64,000 bases of DNA from Bacteroides sp. (GCF_030151085.1 NZ_JASLER010000002.1:37793-101792), one strand, 5' to 3'. Counted from the stretch's first letter, positions 7,179 through 17,839 are shown. Numbers and translations are program-made. The notes: generated by a model from the letters alone, not told the origin.

Positions 7179-9491
7179 ATGATAAAGCATTATTTCAAAT
7201 TAGCATTACGCAATCTGCTCAAATACAAAATGCAAAGTATTATAAGCATTATTGGCTTAGCAGTAGGTTTTACTTGTTTTGCCCTTGCTAACTTGTGGAT
7301 TCATTATGAAGTATCCTATGACAGTAACCCTAAAGGAGCAGACCGACTTTACATACTTTACCAAAACGATCCTTACCATGATAGCGGATATAGCCCTTAT
7401 ATGCCTTATCCATTATCAACACTGCTCGTTAATGAATTTCCAGAAGTAGAGGCAGCTTGCGCATATTCCAGATGGAAGGGTATAGAACTACAGGTAGAGG
7501 GTCAACCTATTTTTGAATCTCATGAAATGATAGCAGATTCTTGTATGATGAATATGTTCGGGATAACTATATCATCAGGAAATATAGATTTCATGTATTC
7601 GGACGAACAAATCGCATTAACAGAAGAAACAGCTTTGCGCATATTTGGAACAAAAGATGTTTTAGGAAAGGAAATCAAGGTCGATGGTGAGAAGAAGATG
7701 ATTGGTGCCACCTTAAAGGATTTAAAGCATAGTAATCTGTCATTCGACTTTTGGGGACATGGTAAGTATATTCGCGAATGGCAGAATGAATGGAGCGCAG
7801 GTTCTTTCTATATCATTATTCAATTGCACAAAGGAGTAGACCCTATCGCTTTTCAAAAAAAATTAGCTTCTGAAAAGCAAAATACAGATTCCTCAAGTAC
7901 TGTAAGTTTTGAAGGAATACAGTTAATGCCCTTGAATCAGTATCGCAATTCATCATTGAATGAGGAAATTCCTATCAGATTCAACTATTTGATTCTTTTC
8001 TCAGTGTCCGGCGGATTAGTTATTCTTTGTTCCTTATTCAATTATTTATCCCTATTTGTTACACGTATGCGAATGCGCAATCGTGAAACTGAACTTAGAA
8101 AAGTATGTGGATCGACAAGAAGCGGCCTTCTCATATTATTTGCTACCGAATACTTAATGTTAATTCTCATAGCCGGTGCAGTTGGAATGGCACTGGTAGA
8201 AATCGTACTTCCTGTTTTTAGAAAGATGTCGGAAGTATCAGGCAATATTTACTTGGAATCACTGATTTTCTTTGTAGGAGTAGTATTTATCTCAATTCTC
8301 TTCTTACTACCTTTTATACTAAAACGCACCTATAAAAGTAGTAATAACAAGAATGAATTTCGAAAAGTCAGTATCATCTTTCAGCTAATCATCAGTATCC
8401 TTTTCATGTTTTGCATGAGTGTAATCATGAAACAGATCTTCTTTCTTAAAGACACAGATTTAGGTTGGGATAGAAAGAATATAGCCGTTTTCCCTTTGCT
8501 TTATCCAACTGATCATTTCGATGAAATTGCTGATAAAGTAGAACAAATGTCATGTACTCGTGAAGTATTAAAACAACATTTAGGACTATTGCCCAAAGGA
8601 GGTTGTTTGAATCTGTATATTAATGAGTGGGAAGGAAAACCTGATTCCATTAAAGATATAAACATGATGGCTATACCCGAAGGAGAGAAACTTGCCAAAT
8701 TCTATAATCTGAAGCTACTAAAAGGAGAAATGGTAAAAGAGGAAGATAGAAAGAAAGTGATGATTAACGAATCTGCCGCAAGAGCTTTAGGATTAAAAGA
8801 ACCTGTAGGTGAAAAGATCTATTGGGGAGATGAACAAAAATCAGAACTTACCATCGTGGGATTGCTGAAAGATTTTCATACATCTCCACCGACCATTCCT
8901 GTGAGCCCCATACTATTAATCGGAGAAAATGGTACAAAAGCTTCATTTTGGGGAAAGAAACAAATTCTGATAAAATACCATGAAGGACAATGGAGTGAGT
9001 TAAAAACAAAAATCGAGAATATGTTCTTGCAAGAATATCCTGATGTAAGATATAAGTTAGTAAATGTAGAAGATGAATATAATCAATATCTGAAATCAGA
9101 AGACACTTTGTTAAAATTACTCAGTTTCATATCCTTCGTATGTGTTTTGATTGCCATATTCGGAATCTTTTCATTGGTAACACTCAGTTGCGAACAACGA
9201 CGTAAAGAAATCGCAGTACGAAAAGTAAATGGAGCAAACATAAAAGATATACTAGTCATGTTTGGGAAAGAATACATACTTTTATTGGTTATTGCATCTG
9301 TTATTGCATTTCCAGTAGGATATGTCTTAATGAAGCAATGGCTACAAAGTTATATTGAACAAACAGTCATCAGCGCATGGATTTATATTGCCATCTTTGT
9401 AGGAATTGCATTTATCATTACCATTTGCATTAGTTGGCGGGTATGGCAAGCAGCTCGACAAAACCCGGCAAAAACCATTAAAACTGAATAG
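7179..9491 (+). CDS. FtsX/MacB-type ABC exporter permease (1 of 4)
   Basis: This 770-residue protein has an N-terminal membrane helix after KLALRNLLKYKMQ, a large periplasmic MacB_PCD-like domain and three central helices (about 265-385). A second PCD-like domain and a C-terminal FtsX domain follow, containing the cytoplasmic coupling signature REIAVRKVNGANIKDIL. It ends in NPAKTIKTE. This double-FtsX form is typical of Bacteroidota lipid or peptide exporters. It is closely paralogous to the third permease at 11883 (both start with HYFK and share NLLKYKMQ, ISIIGLAVGFTCF and MKQWLQSYIEQT), indicating duplication within the operon. The only ATPase partner nearby is at 16680. Confidence 0.93.
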   Translation: MIKHYFKLALRNLLKYKMQSIISIIGLAVGFTCFALANLWIHYEVSYDSNPKGADRLYILYQNDPYHDSGYSPYMPYPLSTLLVNEFPEVEAACAYSRWKGIELQVEGQPIFESHEMIADSCMMNMFGITISSGNIDFMYSDEQIALTEETALRIFGTKDVLGKEIKVDGEKKMIGATLKDLKHSNLSFDFWGHGKYIREWQNEWSAGSFYIIIQLHKGVDPIAFQKKLASEKQNTDSSSTVSFEGIQLMPLNQYRNSSLNEEIPIRFNYLILFSVSGGLVILCSLFNYLSLFVTRMRMRNRETELRKVCGSTRSGLLILFATEYLMLILIAGAVGMALVEIVLPVFRKMSEVSGNIYLESLIFFVGVVFISILFLLPFILKRTYKSSNNKNEFRKVSIIFQLIISILFMFCMSVIMKQIFFLKDTDLGWDRKNIAVFPLLYPTDHFDEIADKVEQMSCTREVLKQHLGLLPKGGCLNLYINEWEGKPDSIKDINMMAIPEGEKLAKFYNLKLLKGEMVKEEDRKKVMINESAARALGLKEPVGEKIYWGDEQKSELTIVGLLKDFHTSPPTIPVSPILLIGENGTKASFWGKKQILIKYHEGQWSELKTKIENMFLQEYPDVRYKLVNVEDEYNQYLKSEDTLLKLLSFISFVCVLIAIFGIFSLVTLSCEQRRKEIAVRKVNGANIKDILVMFGKEYILLLVIASVIAFPVGYVLMKQWLQSYIEQTVISAWIYIAIFVGIAFIITICISWRVWQAARQNPAKTIKTE

Positions 9492-9493
9492 AT

Positions 9494-11866
9494 ATGAAAA
9501 CACTAAAATACGCCATTCGTTTTTTGGTACGTTCTAAATCATATACCATTATCAATCTGCTGGGATTGGCTTTCAGTCTGGCTTGCTGTATCATATTATT
9601 AAGATATATCCACCGGGAATTGACTGTAGACACGCATTGTATTGACCGGGAGCAAGTATATGGTGTGAAGGGTATGATGGAGGGAAACCAAATCCTTGGC
9701 TTGGCTGAAAACAGTAGACGTGACAGTAGTTTTATTGATGAAAGAAGCGTATTAATACGTTCGCGTGTCACTCTGTTTGAGAATGACCATGTAACTTATC
9801 AATCTCATCGTTATACTATTCATGCCATGGTGGCGGATAGTGCCTATTTCCAACTATTCCCTTACCATGTAGTACAAGGCACAAATTCTCTTTCAGCTCC
9901 AGAATCGGTGTTAGTGATGGAAGACTTCGCTAGAAAAGTATTCGGTAAAGAAAATCCGGTTGGAAAAATACTACGCTTCTCCAATGGAAAAGACATACGA
10001 ATAGAGGGTGTACTTGCCAAACCAAGCAATAAGCGAACATTCAATTTTGACATCATCCTGTCTTCTCATCTTTCAGATAGTTGGGATCGTACGCCACTGG
10101 AGTTTATCCGTTTTACTTCCCAGAGTGCCGTAGAAAAAGTAAACAAGACTGGTAGTTATTCACGGTTAGTCAATCCTAACACCCCTGACTCACGGACATA
10201 TACTTTTTCGCTGATTCCGGTAAAAGAAATGTACTGGAACCAGTCATTGATGTATCAAACGGGACTGAATATGCTAGTCAGTGGCAACCTTGCCCAGCTT
10301 TATATTCTAAGTTGCATGTGTTTTTTGATTTTCTTTGCAGGTGTTATCAACTTTGTAAACCTATACATGGTATCGGCTGCCAAACGAAGCAGAGTCTATA
10401 TCCTTCGAAAGATATTCGGTGCAAATGCACAAACCTTGTTTATGCAAATATTTTTAGAGAATTTCTTATTGATAGCTAGTGCCATGTTCTTGGCTTGGGT
10501 TATTATGGAGATAATGCAGACGCCTATACAGCACTTGTTGGGTAGTGAACTTGTATACTCTCCATTTGACTTGATTGTATCTATTTCACTATTACTGATA
10601 CTTCCGCTTTGCATTTCGGGGTATGCTTTCAAGAAATGTCACAAATCTATGCTGGCTATCTCTATCAGGTCAACCGGAAATGATAACCGTTCCATCCGCT
10701 CACGCATGATTTTCCTTTTTGTGCAGTATGTAGTGACTTTTATATTAGTATCGCTTTCTTTGTATTTCAGCAAACAACTCTTCTTTATGTTGAATACTGA
10801 CCCCGGATTCCGTACAGAAGATATCATTCAAGCAAGTTTAATCTATGAATCAAAAGATTATTCAATCTACGACGAAGAAAATATTCGACAACGAAAAGAA
10901 AATATAGCAGAGATAGACCGCTTAATGAACAGTTGTCCCGATATTCAATTGTGGACAACAAGTCTCTATTCTATTTTAGGATTTGATTATAAATCAAGTT
11001 ATTTGAATGCCGAAGGAGAAAGCGTGCAACTCAATACGTGCTATGTTAACTCTGACTTCTTTAAAATATTCAATATACCAATGGTAGAAGGTAGTTTGCC
11101 AAAGACGGGACCAGACTCTCACCAAGAGTGTATTGTGGTCAATAATGCTGCCCTGAAAGTATTGGGTTATACTACTTGTCAAGGCGCCACAATACTAAGC
11201 ACGCTAATGAAACACTACAATCCTGACGCACAAGCACAACCGATAAATGCTGTATCTGCCGATTATTACGATGGTCACATCAGTATCGGCATTCGTCCTA
11301 CGGTGTATATGATAATGTCTGGATTGGGAGGCGACTATTATCAGATAGCTTGTCGCCCCGGCAAAACGCAAGCAGTACTTACCTTTTTAAAAAATATTCA
11401 AAAGAAAGTCTATGGCACAGAAGATTTCAAATATAAGTTATTGAAAGACGAAGTGGCAGATTTATATAAGATTGACAAACAGATAGCATCAGTCTATGTA
11501 CTGTTTGCCTTTATCGCCATACTGATAATTTGCTTAGGTCTATTCGGTATTTCTTTGTTCGACATTCGCCAACGTTATCGTGAGATTGCTATCCGCAAGG
11601 TGAATGGGGCAGGGGTGCGTGAACTCTATATGCTGTTATTCCGTAAATATGTATTTGTATTAGCAACTGCCTTTGTAGTAGCCATTCCTTTGTCTTCTTA
11701 TTGTATCTATTTATATACACAAGATTTTGTAATGAAAGCCTCCGTAGGAATAAGTATTTATTTAATCTCTTTATGCATAGTCGCATTTGTTTCATTAGGA
11801 ACATTGTTATGGCAAATACGCAAGGCAGCAAATATTAACCCTGCAACAATCATGAAAACAGAATAA
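9494..11866 (+). CDS. FtsX/MacB-type ABC exporter permease (2 of 4)
   Basis: The gene starts 2 nt after the previous stop. The 790-residue product has the same architecture: an N-terminal helix (IINLLGLAFSLACCIILLRYI), a periplasmic domain, a central helix bundle preceded by RVYILRKIFGANAQ, a second periplasmic domain and a C-terminal FtsX domain with REIAIRKVNGAGVRELY. It ends in NPATIMKTE. Its sequence is clearly different from permeases 1 and 3, so it is probably a heterologous subunit rather than a recent copy. Transported substrate unknown. Confidence 0.92.
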   Translation: MKTLKYAIRFLVRSKSYTIINLLGLAFSLACCIILLRYIHRELTVDTHCIDREQVYGVKGMMEGNQILGLAENSRRDSSFIDERSVLIRSRVTLFENDHVTYQSHRYTIHAMVADSAYFQLFPYHVVQGTNSLSAPESVLVMEDFARKVFGKENPVGKILRFSNGKDIRIEGVLAKPSNKRTFNFDIILSSHLSDSWDRTPLEFIRFTSQSAVEKVNKTGSYSRLVNPNTPDSRTYTFSLIPVKEMYWNQSLMYQTGLNMLVSGNLAQLYILSCMCFLIFFAGVINFVNLYMVSAAKRSRVYILRKIFGANAQTLFMQIFLENFLLIASAMFLAWVIMEIMQTPIQHLLGSELVYSPFDLIVSISLLLILPLCISGYAFKKCHKSMLAISIRSTGNDNRSIRSRMIFLFVQYVVTFILVSLSLYFSKQLFFMLNTDPGFRTEDIIQASLIYESKDYSIYDEENIRQRKENIAEIDRLMNSCPDIQLWTTSLYSILGFDYKSSYLNAEGESVQLNTCYVNSDFFKIFNIPMVEGSLPKTGPDSHQECIVVNNAALKVLGYTTCQGATILSTLMKHYNPDAQAQPINAVSADYYDGHISIGIRPTVYMIMSGLGGDYYQIACRPGKTQAVLTFLKNIQKKVYGTEDFKYKLLKDEVADLYKIDKQIASVYVLFAFIAILIICLGLFGISLFDIRQRYREIAIRKVNGAGVRELYMLLFRKYVFVLATAFVVAIPLSSYCIYLYTQDFVMKASVGISIYLISLCIVAFVSLGTLLWQIRKAANINPATIMKTE

Positions 11867-11882
11867 TTTAATTAATAGGCTT

Positions 11883-14225
11883 ATGTTACAACACTACTTT
11901 AAAATATCATTTCGCAATCTGCTGAAATATAAAATGCAGAACGCAATTTCTATTATCGGGCTGGCAGTAGGGTTTACCTGTTTCGTGTTAGCTACTTTAT
12001 GGCTTCGGTATGAAATGACTTATGACAGTTTTCACAAAGAAGCGGATAATATTTTTTTAGTGCGTGCCCAAAGTACTTATTATGTCAATGGGATTAGTAA
12101 CTATACACCCTATCCATTGAGCCCTTACTTGAAGAATACTTATCCTGAAATAGATAAAGCAAGCAATGCTCGTATTTCAAAAGGATTTCTGAAATTGGAA
12201 GATACTAACCGAATAGCCTCTGTTTTAGGCGTAGACAGCGCTTATATACAGATGTTTCAGATTCAGATAAAGGAAGGAAATATGAACTTTATCGAAGACG
12301 AAAAAGGTGAAATAGCAATTACCGAGAGTTTAGCATGTGAACTATTTGAAGAACAATCTCCCCTGAATAAGGTGCTGAATGTTAATAATAAAGATTATAA
12401 GATTTGCGCTGTTGTGAGTGGATGGTCAGGTCACTCTAATATGCCTTATGATATCCTTACGCCACTTGATGTGTCACGCACAAGGTGGGGAAGTACTCTG
12501 CATAGCTTTATACAGGTTTCTTCACAAACAGACAAGAATGTGTTCGTAAAGAAACTCAGTAAAATAAAACTCACTGATATTAATTCGGAAAGTAACTTGG
12601 GTAATTTGATACTCACTCCACTAAAAGCTATACGTTATTCAGACTTTCATCAGAACAATGATTTGGTGATGTCGTTCAACAATATTCTCTATTTTTGTAT
12701 AACAGGTGGACTGATTATCCTTTGCTCTTTGTTCAACTACTTTTCTCTGTTTATCAGCAACCTCCGCATGAGAGTCAGAGAAATGGCACTACGAAAAGTT
12801 TGCGGCTCAAGTAATCATTCGTTATTGGGCTTGTTTTCTGTTGAAATCATACTATTGCTACTTATCGCCATGTTTCTGGGTATGATATTGATTGAACTTG
12901 TAAGCAATAGTTTCTTAAAATTCTCAGAGATTGAGATTAGCAAGGCTGAATTGTATTTCAAATCGATCTTATACTTGGGTGGCGTCATTGCATTGACATT
13001 CATTATAGCACAAGTAATCGTTTCTTATTCCCGTAGGAAAAATCTTGCAGCAAGCATTCAGGGTAGATATAAAATAAAAAAGGGTTCTCAAAATATGTAT
13101 CAGAAGGCGGGACTTGCGTTTCAGTTAACTATCAGCATCTTGTTCATGTTCTCAACAATAGTGATTTTGAAACAGTTGCATTTTATAAAAAATGCCGATG
13201 CCAATATGGAACGGCATAACATTGGCAGTGTAGCCTTATGGATGGCCGGAGACATTAATGCATGGACTAACAAAATAGCCGCATTGCCAATGATAACAGA
13301 AGCTTTGCCCCCACAGTATTTTCCATTAATACCAACTGGTCCTATGATGTATATGGATATTAACACCTGGGAAGGCAAAGATAAAGCATCCGATAATATC
13401 AGTATAGGGCTTGTTTTGGCCAAAGAACCTTTCTTTAAATTCTATGATATAGAATTGCTTGAAGGAGAATTTGTGAATGAAAAAAGTACTGCTGCGGATA
13501 TCGTTATTAATGAGTCTACAGCAAAAGCATTCGGATGGAAGAATCCTGTTGGCAAACAGATTGAAATAAATGCAGAGATGAAATTCAATGTCATAGGGGT
13601 TGTGAAAGACCTTCATTATGTACCACCCACGGCAAAAACACCTCTCATTGGATTCATTCTGACTGATAAACAAAAGCACTTATGGTTTCGGGCAAGTATT
13701 TTGTTCAAATTCAAAGAAGGGACTTGGAATGAGTGCAAAGCAGCGATTGAAGCCATACACAAGGAGGACTTTCCCACTGCCGGTCTGCGACTATTCAATG
13801 AAGAAGAGGAGTACAATAAATACCTCAAATCAGAAAATGCTCTCTTAAAGATGTTAGGAGTTGGAACGATTGTTTGTATCTTGATATCCGCTTTCGGAAT
13901 ATTCTCACAAATCACCTTATCATGTGAGAAACGGAGAAAAGAGATCGCTATTCGTAAAGTCAATGGAGCCAGAGTAAAAGATATTCTGCTCATGTTCATT
14001 AAAGAATATTTCTTAATATTGAGTATCGCCGCTCTGATATCTTTCCCCATAGGATATTTCTTAATGAAGCAGTGGCTACAAAGCTATATCGAACAAACTA
14101 CCATCAGCTTTTGGATCTATACTGCTATTTTTGCGGGGATCGCTTTCATTATTACCCTTTGCATTGGTTGGCGTGTGTGGCAGGCTGCACGGCAGAATCC
14201 GGCAGAAGTAATAAAAAGCGAATGA
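11883..14225 (+). CDS. FtsX/MacB-type ABC exporter permease (3 of 4), paralogue of permease 1
   Basis: This 780-residue permease keeps the two-FtsX layout: LRKVCGSS before the central helices, and a C-terminal coupling helix REIAIRKVNGARVKDILLMF. The first 50 and last 100 residues closely match the permease at 7179, including IGLAVGFTCF, LMKQWLQSYIEQT and WRVWQAARQNPA, while the periplasmic domains have diverged. That pattern fits duplication followed by specialisation of the periplasmic part. It lies 16 nt after permease 2, in the same operon. Confidence 0.92.
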   Translation: MLQHYFKISFRNLLKYKMQNAISIIGLAVGFTCFVLATLWLRYEMTYDSFHKEADNIFLVRAQSTYYVNGISNYTPYPLSPYLKNTYPEIDKASNARISKGFLKLEDTNRIASVLGVDSAYIQMFQIQIKEGNMNFIEDEKGEIAITESLACELFEEQSPLNKVLNVNNKDYKICAVVSGWSGHSNMPYDILTPLDVSRTRWGSTLHSFIQVSSQTDKNVFVKKLSKIKLTDINSESNLGNLILTPLKAIRYSDFHQNNDLVMSFNNILYFCITGGLIILCSLFNYFSLFISNLRMRVREMALRKVCGSSNHSLLGLFSVEIILLLLIAMFLGMILIELVSNSFLKFSEIEISKAELYFKSILYLGGVIALTFIIAQVIVSYSRRKNLAASIQGRYKIKKGSQNMYQKAGLAFQLTISILFMFSTIVILKQLHFIKNADANMERHNIGSVALWMAGDINAWTNKIAALPMITEALPPQYFPLIPTGPMMYMDINTWEGKDKASDNISIGLVLAKEPFFKFYDIELLEGEFVNEKSTAADIVINESTAKAFGWKNPVGKQIEINAEMKFNVIGVVKDLHYVPPTAKTPLIGFILTDKQKHLWFRASILFKFKEGTWNECKAAIEAIHKEDFPTAGLRLFNEEEEYNKYLKSENALLKMLGVGTIVCILISAFGIFSQITLSCEKRRKEIAIRKVNGARVKDILLMFIKEYFLILSIAALISFPIGYFLMKQWLQSYIEQTTISFWIYTAIFAGIAFIITLCIGWRVWQAARQNPAEVIKSE

Positions 14226-14282
14226 TACAATTTAAATTGAACTTATAAAAGTTGACTAATAACATCCTAAATTACAAAGAAT

Positions 14283-16640
14283 ATGACTGTACTTGCAACC
14301 CTAAAAATAATTATCCGCAGCTGGTGGAGAAACAAGGTTTTCTTCATAATCTCAGTAGTGAGTCTGGCGATAGGATTGGCATGCACCAATTTACTTTTTA
14401 CTTATTTTGTACATGATTATAACATTGAAAGTGGAAATCAGGATAAAGAACGTATCTTCTGCTTGCGTCAGGATAACCCGCTGCAAGAGGGAAGAAAAGT
14501 GGATTATGTTACTGGTGAAATCCCCCCTATGTTGAAAGAAAAGTATGTAGAAGTCGAAGACTTTTTACGTATTAGTTCTCTTGAACCTTTATATTGTAAA
14601 GAAGGGGAGAATATCTTTCATGATATTACTTTTATATGTGTTGACAGTACGTTACCTCATTTTTTCCAATATCAGACTATTATTGGAAGCTTGGAACAAG
14701 TATTGAAACAACCTGGCAAGATAGCACTTAGTGAAACCTTTGCGCATAAAGTTTTTGGAGATAATGATCCTTTAGGAAAGATTTTTGAGATAAAAACGAC
14801 GACCAATACCAAGAATTACGAAGTAGCAGCCATATTGAAAGTACGGTCACAATCGCTACTTCAGTTCGACATGATTACCGGGACTGACGAGAACTTTTTC
14901 GGCGGGACAACCTTCTTAAAGTTATCAGCAAATACTTCACCCGAACAGTTTGCACGGAAAATAAATCAGGATAAAGTACCTACATTAGTACCGGGAAAAT
15001 CGCAATATTACGCTGACCCTTTATCTACTATCTATTTTGTAACGCCCGAAAGCGATTCTCAACAATCTATACCCTATATCAACCAAAGCAATGTTCAACT
15101 ATTGTACATTGGTCTGGCAGCCGCCTTACTTGTGTTACTCATTGCATGCTGTAACTACACCAATATGAGTCTGAGTCGCATATTACAACAATTAAAAATG
15201 ATACACGTTGAGAAATTGATGGGCAGCGGACTGAAAAACATTCGCATACAACTATTCGGTGATGCATTTCTCACCGTACTACTCGCATTCAGTTTGTCCT
15301 TGCTTATTATCAGCGACTGCCTTTCTTTCTTCAACGAATTATTGGCATCACGTCTGAACTTCCATTTCTTCTTCAGCCTTCAAATGCTTCCTTTACTCTT
15401 ATTATTCGCACTTATTATGGCCATTGTACCTGCTTGGTATATCAGCTATAAACTTTCGCGTCTCTCGTTCAGCGAATATAAAACTCTCTATGGAGGACGG
15501 AAAAAGCAACGTTTCATTGGGCTGTTAGTTATTCTTCAATTCATCATCTCTATAGGATTGATATTTGCCACTCTCATTGCCAATGGACAAATTGACCTCA
15601 TAAAAGAAAAAGCCAACTGCTACGAAAATAGAATAGAAATAGGAAGCATGTTTTCTCCTCCTCTTGCAACATTGAAAAGTGAACTAAAGAAAAATGTGCC
15701 GGGAATTGAATCCATTGCTCTCTCTGCTGGTCCAATATTGAGTGCTTGGGTACGCGAACTTTCTATCAGACAACCTGACGGTACGGAAAAGAAATCTTTT
15801 CTGCTTATGTTATTCAGTGATGCAGATTTGATTAAAACATTAGATATCCAGCAGACTTCAGGAAACACTCCGGAACAAATTCAAAAGGAGTATTCTCATC
15901 CGGTATTAGTCAACGAAAGCTATGTACGAAATCTTGTTCCGGCAGGTGTCAATCCTATCGGCAAATATATAAAAGAGTTTGATCAGTTTGCAGATACTTT
16001 ATCCATTATTGGTGGTGTTGTAAAAGATTTCCCGACAAGCTCATTAGAAAGTGAAGTAACTCCCACAATTATTAATATCCCTACAGCAGAAAAAATGCCT
16101 AACGCTAATTATCTGCATATTAAATTGAATCCTGATACCCGGGAGGAAGCCATCAAAAAAATAACTCAAACCTGGGAGCGAATGAATGAAGGGGAAGCTT
16201 TTCAGTATACCGATTTACACCAACAGTTTATGAAGATGAATCAGAAGACCCTTTCTTTTGCCAGAATTCTTATCGGATATTCTCTCATCGGACTTCTACT
16301 GACATGCTTCGGTCTTTTTGGAATCTCTTGGTATGCCACCCGCCAACGCATTCGTGAAATCAGTATTCGCAAGATACATGGTGCAACACCCTGGCAAATC
16401 ATTTGGTTACTCAATAAACCTTTCTGTTGGCAAGTTATCATTGCTTACATACTTGGCATTCCTGTGGTCTATTGGTTAATGCTGCATTGGCGGGAACAAT
16501 TTGCCTACCAAGCATCTTTGTCTATCGCAGACTTCTTGCTACCATTAGCCATTGTTTGGGGAATATCTGCTGTAACAGTTTGTTTGCAAGGTTATCTACT
16601 GAACCAAACAAATCCAATTGATTCTATTAAAACCGAATAA
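14283..16640 (+). CDS. FtsX/MacB-type ABC exporter permease (4 of 4)
   Basis: This 785-residue product has an N-terminal helix (FFIISVVSLAIGLACTNLLF), periplasmic domains and helices around residues 275-400. The C-terminal FtsX domain contains REISIRKIHGATPWQI, and the protein ends in NPIDSIKTE. A 57-nt gap separates it from permease 3 and 39 nt from the ATPase. It is the most divergent of the four. Two pairs of permeases sharing one ATPase, or one larger assembly, are both compatible with the layout. Confidence 0.92.
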   Translation: MTVLATLKIIIRSWWRNKVFFIISVVSLAIGLACTNLLFTYFVHDYNIESGNQDKERIFCLRQDNPLQEGRKVDYVTGEIPPMLKEKYVEVEDFLRISSLEPLYCKEGENIFHDITFICVDSTLPHFFQYQTIIGSLEQVLKQPGKIALSETFAHKVFGDNDPLGKIFEIKTTTNTKNYEVAAILKVRSQSLLQFDMITGTDENFFGGTTFLKLSANTSPEQFARKINQDKVPTLVPGKSQYYADPLSTIYFVTPESDSQQSIPYINQSNVQLLYIGLAAALLVLLIACCNYTNMSLSRILQQLKMIHVEKLMGSGLKNIRIQLFGDAFLTVLLAFSLSLLIISDCLSFFNELLASRLNFHFFFSLQMLPLLLLFALIMAIVPAWYISYKLSRLSFSEYKTLYGGRKKQRFIGLLVILQFIISIGLIFATLIANGQIDLIKEKANCYENRIEIGSMFSPPLATLKSELKKNVPGIESIALSAGPILSAWVRELSIRQPDGTEKKSFLLMLFSDADLIKTLDIQQTSGNTPEQIQKEYSHPVLVNESYVRNLVPAGVNPIGKYIKEFDQFADTLSIIGGVVKDFPTSSLESEVTPTIINIPTAEKMPNANYLHIKLNPDTREEAIKKITQTWERMNEGEAFQYTDLHQQFMKMNQKTLSFARILIGYSLIGLLLTCFGLFGISWYATRQRIREISIRKIHGATPWQIIWLLNKPFCWQVIIAYILGIPVVYWLMLHWREQFAYQASLSIADFLLPLAIVWGISAVTVCLQGYLLNQTNPIDSIKTE

Positions 16641-16679
16641 TATATCTATCTATTTATAAACCATAAAAATTAAAACATT

Positions 16680-17354
16680 ATGATTAAAACTGTAAACTTA
16701 CAGAAGATTTTCAAAACTGAAGAAGTGCAAACTTTAGCTTTGAATAATGTTAGCATCGAAGTGAAAGATGGAGAATTTGTAGCTATAATGGGACCGTCAG
16801 GTTGCGGAAAGTCTACATTGCTCAATATCCTTGGACTACTTGACAATCCTTCGGAAGGGGAGTATTATTTGAATGAAAAGGAAGTGTCAAAATATACTGA
16901 GGCACAACGCACTAGTCTGCGTAAAGGTGTAATAGGCTTTGTCTTCCAAAGTTTTAATTTGATTGACGAGCTAAATGTATACGAAAACATTGAACTTCCT
17001 CTGCTGTATATGGGTATTCCCGCTGCAGAACGCAAGCGCCGTGTAGAAGCAGCTATGGAACGCATGGCCATCATGCATCGCAGCAAACACTTTCCACAAC
17101 AACTATCTGGAGGTCAGCAACAACGTGTAGCCATTGCTCGTGCAGTTGTCTCTAATCCTAAATTGATACTTGCCGATGAGCCCACTGGTAATCTGGACTC
17201 TAAAAATGGAAAAGAGGTAATGGAATTATTAAGCGAACTCAATAAAGAAGGTACGACTATCGTTATGGTAACGCACTCTCAACATGACGCTGGGTTTGCA
17301 GGACGCATTATCAATTTATTCGATGGTCAAGTGATTACGGAAGCAAACTTATAA
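16680..17354 (+). CDS. LolD/MacB-type ABC transporter ATPase
   Basis: The 224-residue subunit contains Walker A GPSGCGKST (38-46), Q-loop VFQSFNLIDEL (near 88), signature LSGGQ (142-146), Walker B LILADEP (162-168) and the switch histidine in VTHSQHD. Its length and motifs place it with LolD, FtsE and MacB ATPases that drive FtsX-fold permeases by mechanotransmission rather than by direct substrate passage. As the last gene of the operon and its only ATPase, it presumably energises all four upstream permeases. A strong terminator follows. Confidence 0.96.
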   Translation: MIKTVNLQKIFKTEEVQTLALNNVSIEVKDGEFVAIMGPSGCGKSTLLNILGLLDNPSEGEYYLNEKEVSKYTEAQRTSLRKGVIGFVFQSFNLIDELNVYENIELPLLYMGIPAAERKRRVEAAMERMAIMHRSKHFPQQLSGGQQQRVAIARAVVSNPKLILADEPTGNLDSKNGKEVMELLSELNKEGTTIVMVTHSQHDAGFAGRIINLFDGQVITEANL

Positions 17355-17387
17355 TAACGAAGAAGTAATTCACTTCTTCACCACATA

Positions 17388-17425
17388 AAGAGTTTGTCAC
17401 GGTTTTCTGTGACAAACTCTTTTTT
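17388..17425 (+). terminator. Terminator of the exporter operon
   Basis: AAGAGTTTGTCAC and GTGACAAACTCTT form a long stem around a GGTTTTCT loop, followed by a T-run. The inner 20 bases recur in inverted orientation at 21304-21323. Confidence 0.88.
17395..17414 (+). repeat. Left copy of a 20-bp inverted repeat flanking the RyR block
   Basis: TGTCACGGTTTTCTGTGACA here matches the reverse complement of 21304-21323 at 18 of 20 positions. The two copies bracket the three-gene RyR operon and the small membrane-protein gene. Confidence 0.5.
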
Positions 17426-17520
17426 CATATAACAGAAACTGAATTTAGATAACAAAATCTTTGCCTGTCTCATTTCTATTTATTAATATTGCTTCCGATA
17501 ATATAAATCAAAAAAACATT

Positions 17521-17811
17521 ATGAAACAAGAATATACTCCGTCTCCTCTGAATACTACAGATATATCACTACCTGAAAGTTTAGCAAATCTAACTGAAGC
17601 TATGGCTCGTAACGTTCATGAAGTTTGGGCCTCCGGACGAGTAAGAGAAGGATGGAAATATGGTCCGACAAGAAATGATGAGATGAAGACACATCCCTGT
17701 TTAGTGTCCTATGAAGATTTGCCTGATTCTGAACGCGAATACGACCGACAGACTGCAATACAGACACTAAAACTTATCATGAAGTTAGGTTATAAAATTA
17801 CCAAGGATTAA
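17521..17811 (+). CDS. Stand-alone RyR-domain protein
   Basis: The 96-residue protein consists of little more than one RyR domain. Its signature runs from NVHEVWASGRVREGWKYGP through NDEMKTHPCLVSYEDLP to DRQTAIQTLKLIMKLGY. The ATG at 17521 is preferred to an upstream non-ATG start at 17461, because the extension is unlike the family. RyR domains are small helical modules known from ryanodine receptors and many bacterial proteins, where ligand sensing has been proposed. It is followed 28 nt later by a coiled-coil membrane protein and then by a protein ending in a second RyR domain, so the three probably form one system. Confidence 0.85.
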   Translation: MKQEYTPSPLNTTDISLPESLANLTEAMARNVHEVWASGRVREGWKYGPTRNDEMKTHPCLVSYEDLPDSEREYDRQTAIQTLKLIMKLGYKITKD

Positions 17812-17839
17812 ATATATAAACAAAAAGATACTTAAAGCT

